A stretch of 64,000 nt of DNA from Schistocephalus solidus (taxonomy: Eukaryota > Platyhelminthes > Cestoda > Diphyllobothriidea > Diphyllobothriidae), in the NCBI GenBank assembly GCA_017591395.1, contig WEDG01002857.1, positions 1 through 64,000 of the forward strand. Reading direction: 5' to 3'. The notes beneath the pieces were generated by a model. It was given only the letters and a program-made list of their open reading frames with translations. It ran no database searches and had not been told where the DNA came from. Shown here one piece after another: positions 50,486 through 60,180 of this stretch. The translations under genes were made by a program, and so were the position numbers. Each line of letters begins with the position of its first letter. Position 1 is the first letter of the stretch.

Positions 50486-53400
50486 ACGTTAGGCGATCGG
50501 TAAGTCGCTAGTATTTTCTGCAGAAGAATAATAAGCAATAGATGGCTCCAACAGTGTTTCTACGCTTTGCAGCTAGTGGCGTCGTCTACATCGACAGAAA
50601 ACGGACCAGTCGGTTATGACACAAATCAGAAACGCAGACTAACCAATGCAGCGTCCTCCGTCAACCACGTGTCCTGGTCGGCATTCATCACACTGCCTAC
50701 CCATGATTCCGGGCAGACAAGAGCACTGACCAGTCTTCATGTTGCAACGCTGGCTTCTTGATCCGGAAGGATTGCAACCACAAGGCTTGCACGGAACCAT
50801 TAGTAGAGGATCACCGTAATAACCCGTGTCACATCGATCGCAGACCTCGCCAGCGTAGCCAGGCCGACACTGACAAATGTGAGTACTCATTGGATCACCC
50901 GGTATCGACGGATGACATGTGATAGCGTAACTGAAACACCAAAGGGGTATTACTTAGAAAGCTGACTCACTTCATAAAAAAACAGTGTTTCTGTACCGTG
51001 TTTTGTGAGTTAATCAAAGAGCAAACCAAAATTGCTCAACTTCCTCAAGTTAAATCAAGGAAAATAAATCGGTGTGATATGGCCGTCACAGAGAATGCCA
51101 ATGTGAGGTTCGCAACTACATTGTGAGACACCGAAGTATCCGTCAAAACAGCAAAATTTGATGCGGTGCTTGAGACTACTCCAAGCCCTGACCAAGATCG
51201 CATTACGCAAGACAAACAGCCTCCAAATACTATGAAAGAAGACAGGAATTGCTGAAGCTGCAAAACGAAGAGGAGAACACTCACAGAGATATGGCATCCT
51301 CCGAGGGCCAGCGAGACGCAAACATGCGCAGCCCTCCAGCTCAGATGGGATGAAACCGAGGAATGAGCAGAATAACACTAGTCTACCCATCTATCGGTCA
51401 CAGACGGTTCTCAGTTGTGCGCAGATGCCAAAAATGAAAAACATTGGCTACTATATTTAACTATGCATCTAATTAAAAAAGGAGGTCTCGTGGAAAATTA
51501 AATGCTCTTAGGCACTAGACGACATATTTAGCAAGTGTCTCTATGCAATGGATCTACGCCGTACGCCTATTGCAAAGATGCGTCTCTCCCGAAGATTTGC
51601 ACGTGCGTATCAGTAGCAGTCTAGTTCTTGACCAATCACCACTGTCCAAACCGGCCAATCACCTGCAAAGCCGACATCAGCCTCCTTTCCTTTTTATCCG
51701 GGACCATGCCTACGGTTTTTAGTAGCTGAAGTCGCGTAAAGGGCTTAAGCTGCCCCGAAATTGGTGACCCCGACGTAACTTAAAGCTGTCCTGGGACTCA
51801 GCCTAGAGCCCTTACAGGCAGCATATACAGGAAGGAGTCGCACATGAGTGGCCAATTGTGCTTTATTAGCCATCCTCAACCAACCTGGGCCTCGAACCTG
51901 AAAAATATAAACAGAAATGACTAGTCATTCTCACTTGCCTGCGTCAATATTCCTTCGCGCAACATATGTTTACACCCTATTTTGCATTTTAACAGTCATT
52001 CTGTAAACCAGCATGTCTTCTAAGTGACCCCTTGACGATTGAAAGTGTGTTGGTTTGGGCAAAGAAGAACTAGACATATTTCGGAATGTTTCAAAGGCAT
52101 ATAGCGATAAGAATATGTGACTAAACTGATCGTGATTTTGTAGGAAAAATTCGCACGACGAAACGAACCCTCGGTACTAATTCAGTGTACAGCATAGTCC
52201 TCTAAGAGTTGTTTTTACGCATCTCAGTCTCCTCGCGGGTCACTTACTCTGTGGCGTCTGTGGGACAGCGACATTTGACGCAGTCCGTGCCAGCTGTCGG
52301 GTCACCGGTGTAGCCTTCCACGCAAACTTCACAGTTTCGGCCCGCGGTGTTGTCCCGACAGTCAAGACAGGCCCCTGTGATTCGGTCGCACTTGAAGGCC
52401 TTTCCATTACACTCACAGTGTTTAACCTCGGCCTCGTAGTCGAAATTGGGATCTAGGTATCAGGTGGAGGAGTGGGGGGAGAGTAAAAAAGCAGGAGGTT
52501 AAAAATTCCAAATAATATCCAAATACTTCCATCAACCGATGAAAAGTCAAAGCGATGGCTTAAAATTTTCAAGATAAAGAACGTCGTGGAGTCGACTTGG
52601 ACAATTAAGAAGCGTTTTAGAATTGGCATGGCTCATCAGACAGCAGGTTTTGAGGTCCGAAGAGAGGAAACACTCATCTACAGCACACCATACCACAAAC
52701 AGGGAGGCTGCGAAAAATTGACAAACGCCTTGGCGTAGGGTAGCGTGAACACCAGCATAAAATCGATCGTAGGGAGAAGTTGTCGTTGGCTTATGAGCGC
52801 CTACGAAAACAGAACCAGAGTTTCGTGTTTGCGAGAGTAAAGGCGGTAGACCGAGGCTAAAAAATTGGTCCTCGAGTCATATGCTGACCCCAAACATGGA
52901 ATTTCATCCCACAAAAGGGGCGGAGAAAATCGTGGCTAGCAGCCTTACCAACACGACTGTAAGGTAGGGCAACAACAACTGACCAGATCACCGAATGACG
53001 AGAAACAAAAGCCGGTCAACAGCAAACGGGCACGTGAGTTGAACACGACGCAGAAATGGTCATTCCAGGCTCCTTTGTCTCTGTCAGTACCTGCTAATAG
53101 ATCGGCACGAGCCATTCCTGTTTAAATAAATATCCGATCTGCAGCGACAGAGAATGACAGGTGGTGAGGAACTGATAAAATTCGGTTCGATGAAGTGCAT
53201 ATGACCCATCTGCTAGAACCAGTGTGCGGGAAATCTGCGCCGTACTCGAGCGCATGTTTGTGTTTCCAGTCCCAACTGGTAGTCAGGGGTTATGATTGGT
53301 TGAATGAAGGCAGAGTAAGCCCAAAACAGACCGTATCAACCTACACATATTCTCCGTTGTCTCTACTCTCTGCAATTATATCTTGGCCGACTTCGGCCTG

Positions 53401-55529
53401 GTAATTGGTTGCCTGTTCGTGACCTTTGCCACCCATACGGAGCTTGTTTGCTTCGGGAAGCCAATAGATCGGTGTGCACCTATTCCTGTTTGAATAAATA
53501 TCCGATCTGCAGCGACAGAGAATGACAGGTGGTGACGAACTGATGAACTTCGGTTCGATGAAGTGCATATGACACATCTGCTAGAACCAGTGTGTGGGCG
53601 AGCTGCGCCGTACTCGAGCGCATGTTTGTGTTTCCAGTCCCAGCTGGTAGTCAGGGTTATGATTGGCTGAATGAAGGCAGAGTAAGCCCAAAACAGACCG
53701 TATCAATCGACACATATTCTCCGTTGTCTCTACTCTCTGCAATTATATCTTGGCCGACTTCGGCCTGGTAATTGGTTGCCTGTTCGTGACCTTTGCCACC
53801 CATACGGAGCTTGTTTGCTTCGGGAAGCCAATAGATCGGTGTGCACCTATTCCTGTTTGAATAAATATCCGATCTGCAGCGATAGAGAATGACAGGTGGC
53901 GAATCACTGATATTGAAAGGCCGGTTATCCAAGAAATAAAATAAGAAGGTGAATAACTTCTTTGGGAAAACAATATGAATTTTTATTGATACATTTTCCA
54001 TTAGACAAATGTTTTAAAAAACAATTAGCATTTCAAGCGGGTTTCACAATCATTTACGAAAATAAGCGGTTAAAACTGTGCGTAATTATTTATTGATTGG
54101 CTTTCCCCTTTCATCTTCTTATCTACCTATATTACCTGGCATTATGTGGAAGTCTGCGAGGTTCCAACAGAGTCCAATGCGACCTGACATACTCTGCTAC
54201 CAAAAATCAGATACCTGTACAGAGAAGAATGGGTGAAAACAGAGGCATTGGCCTCCTGAAACAAGCGAGATTTTTCTGGCTCATTCTGCCTTCCTTTGCT
54301 CTGTCATAAACAAATCCATCCAATATACATGCGCACGCACACGGCACAGATGTTTCACAGACGGGGTCTGCCAGAGGGAGAGTGAGCCCTGGCATACTCT
54401 CCCACCAAAAATCGGATACCTGTACAGAGAAGAATGGGTGAAAACAGAGGCATTGGCCTCCTGAAACAAGCGAGATTTTTCTGGCTCATTCTGCCTTCCT
54501 TTGCTCTGTCATAAACAATTCCATCCAATATACATGCGCACGCACACGGCACAGATGTTTCACAGACGGGGTCTGCCAGAGGGAGATTGAGCCCTGGCAT
54601 ACTCTCCCACCAAAATCGGATACGTGTGCAGAGAAGAATGGGTTAAAACAGAGGCATTGGCCTCCCGAAATGCGTGGTAAAGATCACGTGCGGGCAGCCG
54701 CTTACCGCGCTGATAGCAGAGTGGGTGTGGGACAACAGAGTCGGCGGTTCGCGTGAAGGTTCAAATAATTGAGTGCATAGCCAAATAGTTCCAAAGATCG
54801 CCTTCGCGTATTCCTATTCTGGTTAACCGCCTCAAACACATGTACTTTATATCATTCGGCATTTGATCAAATATTTTCAATCAATCAGTGGCGAGAAGCT
54901 GGCGAACATGGAGTGTATGATCTTTAGGTAGCAATGCCTTCGACGCGTTCGTAAAGCCAGCCTTGCGTCTGGTATTTCTTAAAGCTCAAATAGCCTGATG
55001 ATAGATGCACAATCCAGAACGGTTATGGAGAAGTGACCTAGTACCGTCTTTGACACAATATATTGCATGTTATAAAAACATATGACTTCGTTCATATCAG
55101 TAGGATAATATGACTATATGTATTTAACATCTACTTACCGCCACCAGCGGCGATGGTGCCATTCTGCGATGGTTGACCCCAATCGACCAAGTCATCATAG
55201 TAGTCGCCAACATGCCCTGGTTGGGGAAGCACCACAATCGGAGGGAAGTAGTTCAGGTCGGTTGCCAGCTAAATTTGGTACAAAAAACCATTATCGGATA
55301 TGGCGAGCAAATTTACTCGACTCGTCAGTAGTTCAGGACTCACTTCACAGTGATCGCCCTCATGAGCGGGCGGACAGGTGCAGGTCTCTATTGTGGCGAT
55401 AGACATGCCACGCTGTGTTCCGATGTCGCGCACTGCATTCCTGATGCGGTAGTTAACACTGTAAGTGGGATTGGAAAGCATAATAACGACATATTTTCCA
55501 AAGTTGAAAACGTCATCCACTGTCGCAAG

Positions 55530-55575
<46 letters not shown>

Positions 55576-58500
55576 GGAAAATTACCTCAAAGCATTCACA
55601 TTTGCAGAAATAGCTCACCTATGGCAGAGCAATGGAGTAAATATGCTGAGCTTGGTTGCATGAATTAAGATCAGGCATTTAGTTGCCGGGTGATTGATTT
55701 TGGTGCATGAAACACACAGAATAATGCGGCTAGTTCATCGATAGACTAGCAGCTGCTGGACCCGAAAAACATTTGCAGCGTCATTGATAGGTCATACGGT
55801 CTTTTTTTCAAATCGGTGTTGAGAGTCAAAAAGTAATGTAGACCGTCACCAAAATTACTAAGATTGGGATCCGAACCATGCCCGAAATAATAATTTAGAT
55901 GACACGATTGAAGGCCCCAGCATCCACCGGTGACTAAGCTTCCATGGAGCTGCCCCGGTGCTTTGTACCAGGTGATTTCTTCTTCTTCTGCTTCCTCTTG
56001 ACAGTGTGCTCTATGACAGCCAGGTGAGCGTGCGTAACGCCGATAAGCCAACCCGAGTGGTTTATGCGTTAAAGAGTCGGTTAGGGCGGTTCCTCCACAC
56101 GGCGCTCAAACTGACCGGCAGCAGTCACAGGATGTCAAGGTTGGGCTGAAACCACCCGAAAGACAGTCAATCGGAGGGTTCCAATTTCTCCTAATTCTAC
56201 AGGATTTAGTGAATGTAAGCTGTCGCAGCAAACCATTTAGATTACTGGTAACGTAAGCATGAAATATATGCGTACTGTCATTGTGGACAATTTTCTTTGA
56301 AATGGAACGATGACCGCCGCCAATCAGTTAAATATATTTTCCTAAATTTACTGAGCTACTGACGACGTCAACTCTCATAGCAGGCAGGCTGTGAGCATTT
56401 TAGATTGCCGCTTCCTGAGTCCTTGGACAGCATTAACACCAGAAACACCCGTTGGCTGGCTAGAGAAAAACTGATAGTTATGATTTGCCGCAATGTACGC
56501 TTCCGGTTTCCGACTTTAGAAACGTAGATACGCACTGGGGGAACTTACCTGACCACCTTCGGTTCGGCCCTGGGCATGAACAAACGCACAGAGAAAGACG
56601 TCACATTCGTCAATGCCAACATAAGAGCAGCCCGAGTTGGTCGGACGCGAAGACGCTGCGTGGAAATCCGTGTGAGAACCCAGTCCGACTCCTTCATCCA
56701 GATTGGATAATATTCAGCTCCCAGGTCACCGGAACTGACAGAAGTTCGAGGCGGTGGCGTCTGGTTCGTTAGGCGAGGACAGTAGAGCAGAAAGAACATT
56801 ACTGCAGCAAAACCAGTTTTTATTTCCATACGAAAATGTAGCAAAATTAAGTATTTGAACTACGTTTGTGCGGCTTTAAACACCATGTCCGTCACGCATG
56901 TAGTAGGACCTCACAATCCGGTTTTCCAAATTGGCCTTGATACTTGGAAGCTGGTAGCGCAAATTCACGCATGCCCGAGGGTGTTCAATGTGGTCGTTGA
57001 AGGAGTAAACACCCGACATATTAACATCTTCCAGCTGTCTTCCTGGGTGGGTATATTTACGGTCTATGACGGTTAAAGCATCAAGGTCGAACTGCTCACG
57101 AGCCGCAAACCCATGGACCACAACCTGTGAAGACAGGTTTGGCCAATACACCGGTAGTCGTGTGCTCGCGCACTCGCGTCTGTTGCGCGCCCCTCAAATG
57201 CATTGCAGTTGGTAAATGAATTTAAGTTTCCCTTTCCTGTGGGTTGGTAACTGAGAGATCGGGGCACAGTAATAAAAGATGAAGTGCTCAGTAGGCCCTA
57301 CTGTCAATTTCAACTTGTTTGCACAAGAGGCGTGCAAGCACCAGCTCCTATGCCCCATCTTCTCACGAATTGCAGAAATTCCCCAGTTGACAGCACCCTA
57401 AACAGTGCTCATCACCATTAAAAAGCTCTACGAGGTGACCAAGCTACATCCACTTAGCTTCCATAAAGGTGCCAGCATCAAAAGTCTACTGAACACCTGA
57501 AAACAAAAGACTAACCACCGGTTGATACTCGAACTCCAGTTGACCGTTCAAAGCAATCATTCTTGCGTGGACCCTGTTGGGGTCTTCGATGACCGTTCGA
57601 ACTGAACCGACAGATGGCGACTCGACCGGAGACCGCGTTTTCCCAGTCGGTGTGATGATACCACATTTGCCGGAGGGAAGACAGTCAGCATGCAGTTCTA
57701 CCAGAATAGACCCGTAACTCCGAGTCTGAAAGGGCAAAAAATGACAAAATGTTGGCAGAATATATTGTAGGAAGTAATTTCTTTAAAGAAATTGTGTTTA
57801 CTGAATTTCAGAAGTAGTGCTTACTAAGATCTACTGGGTTTTACCCCTAAAGCCCCTCTTGAAGCGTGGTTATCAGGCGTTAATTTTACCATGCTCTATC
57901 TGCTAGTGAGTCACTTCTTTTTTCTGTTCAGATCCATTTTCTCGATCTCGGATCCCCAAATTCCCACTTGAAAGAGTGATATTTTAGTGTCTGACCATTA
58001 ACTTAAACAGTTACAGGATTACAATCAAGTGACCGTTCACCAGGTCATGAAGCAATCAGGCAACTAAAAATCGACTTGAGCATTAAAACACGACTGTTTC
58101 GGCTTGCGATAAGAGTTTTGCGGACGATTTCGAAGAACCGCAACGTGTGCGTCACACCAGGGCTGGCGCGGGGACTAGGAGTTGCGTTTGGTTAAGGACT
58201 TGCGTTGCAACTATCCCACTCGTGCTTCCTGCTCCCCAACCTGGGCCACGTGTAATGGCCAAACTTCGAATAAAGGAGACCGGAGATGGCGCAGGTGATA
58301 AGCACCTTCAATCACCAAGACGAATAACCTATTTTTCGAAAAGTGTGGACTACATGGTGGACGAGGATTGTTGTCCAACTCGGAGAAACAGAAAGAATTT
58401 ATGAGAGAATGAATTCCGACCTGATCTTCAAACGGTGTTCCGCCGTGCCCTTTGACGAAATATAAATTGCGAGAAGACCCGAGATAAGGCCCTGACTACC

Positions 58501-59717
58501 AGCTGGGACTGGAACCACAAACATGCACTCGAGTACGGCGCAGGCTGTCCACACCAATTGGTGTGCACCTATTCCTGTTTGAATAAATACCCAACCTGCA
58601 AAGACAGAGAATAACAGGTGGCGAGGCACTGATGAATTTCCGTTCGATTAAGTGCTTATGACCCGTCTGCTAGACCCAGCACGTTGATTGTCGACGCCGA
58701 ACTCAAGTGCATGTTTGTGTTTCCAGTATCATCTGTTAGTCAGGATTACGAGTGGCTGAATGAAGGCCGCATAATCCCGAAACTGTCGGGATGGCAAGGG
58801 TCATTGATATCATATGCATTGCCCACGTTTGTTGTCCCGGAACCGCATATTTGTTTCTCGTACCTCGTTTGCATCTGTCCGTGCACGTCTCATCGGTGGT
58901 TGCTGAGTCGTTGCCGGTGGCATAGGTTCGCTCAGGCTGTGTTCTGGCTCGGTATGCGTTTGCTTGCGAACCAATAAATACTGCGATGCACCGTACAGAC
59001 GTTATACCGTACTTCCGACATAGGTAATAGCTTGTAGTACTACTTGTTTGTAGAATGGGCATTACGTGGTTATTCCACAGTGGTTGATTGTCTTCCACCC
59101 AAATGTTCATTGAAATTTCGGGTCTGACCCTAAAAAGTCATGTCCGAATCACCTGACTCCATGTCCTGCACTTAATAATTTCAGAAATTATTTACCCGAT
59201 TATTCTCTGGAGTCCATATACCAGAAACCGCATAGAGAACGCTGGGGGACCCACTGAGGAGCCGAACCCCTCGTTGCTGTGTCACGCAGCAACAGAAATA
59301 TCGGCGAAACACTTGTCTGGGCTTTTAGCTAGTACCTATGTCGGAAGTACGGTATAACGTCTTTGCCATATAAGATTCATACTACTTGTAGTACTACTTG
59401 TTTGTAGAATGGGCATTACGTGGTTACTCCACAGTGGTTGATTGTCTTCGACCCAAACGTTCATTGAAATTTCGGGTCTGACCCTAAAACGTCATGTCCG
59501 AATCACCTGACTCCATGTCCTGCACTTAATAATTTCAGAAATTATTTACCCGATTATTCTCTGGAGTCCATATACCAGAAACCGCATAGAGAACGCTGGG
59601 GGACCCACTGAGGAGCCGAACCCCTCGTTGCTGTGTCACGCAGCAGCAGAAACATCGGCGAAACACTTGTCTGGGCTTTTAGCTAGTACCTATGTCGGAA
59701 GTACGGTATAACGTCTT

Positions 59718-59757
<40 letters not shown>

Positions 59758-59977
59758 CACAAATATGTTGCTAAGAGTGCAACAGGCAAGACGTAGACAG
59801 CTGTTTCACGGTCATTACCGATCATCAGTACATCATATGCCTTGTGCAGTGCGGTACATAAACAAGCCAAACAAGTGCGTAACACTCACTAATGCGGTAA
59901 GGATCTCACTCGATCCCATTTGTTCGCCCGCTCGAGTGAGATCCTTACCGCATTAGTGAGTGTTACGCACTTGTTTG

Positions 59978-60024
<47 letters not shown>

Positions 60025-60120
60025 ACAGGAATAGGCGCACACCGATCTAGTGGCTTCCCGAAGCAAAACAAGCTCCGTATCTGTATCAATCTACCCATAT
60101 TCTCTGTCGTGTCTCCTCTC

Positions 60121-60180
<60 letters not shown>

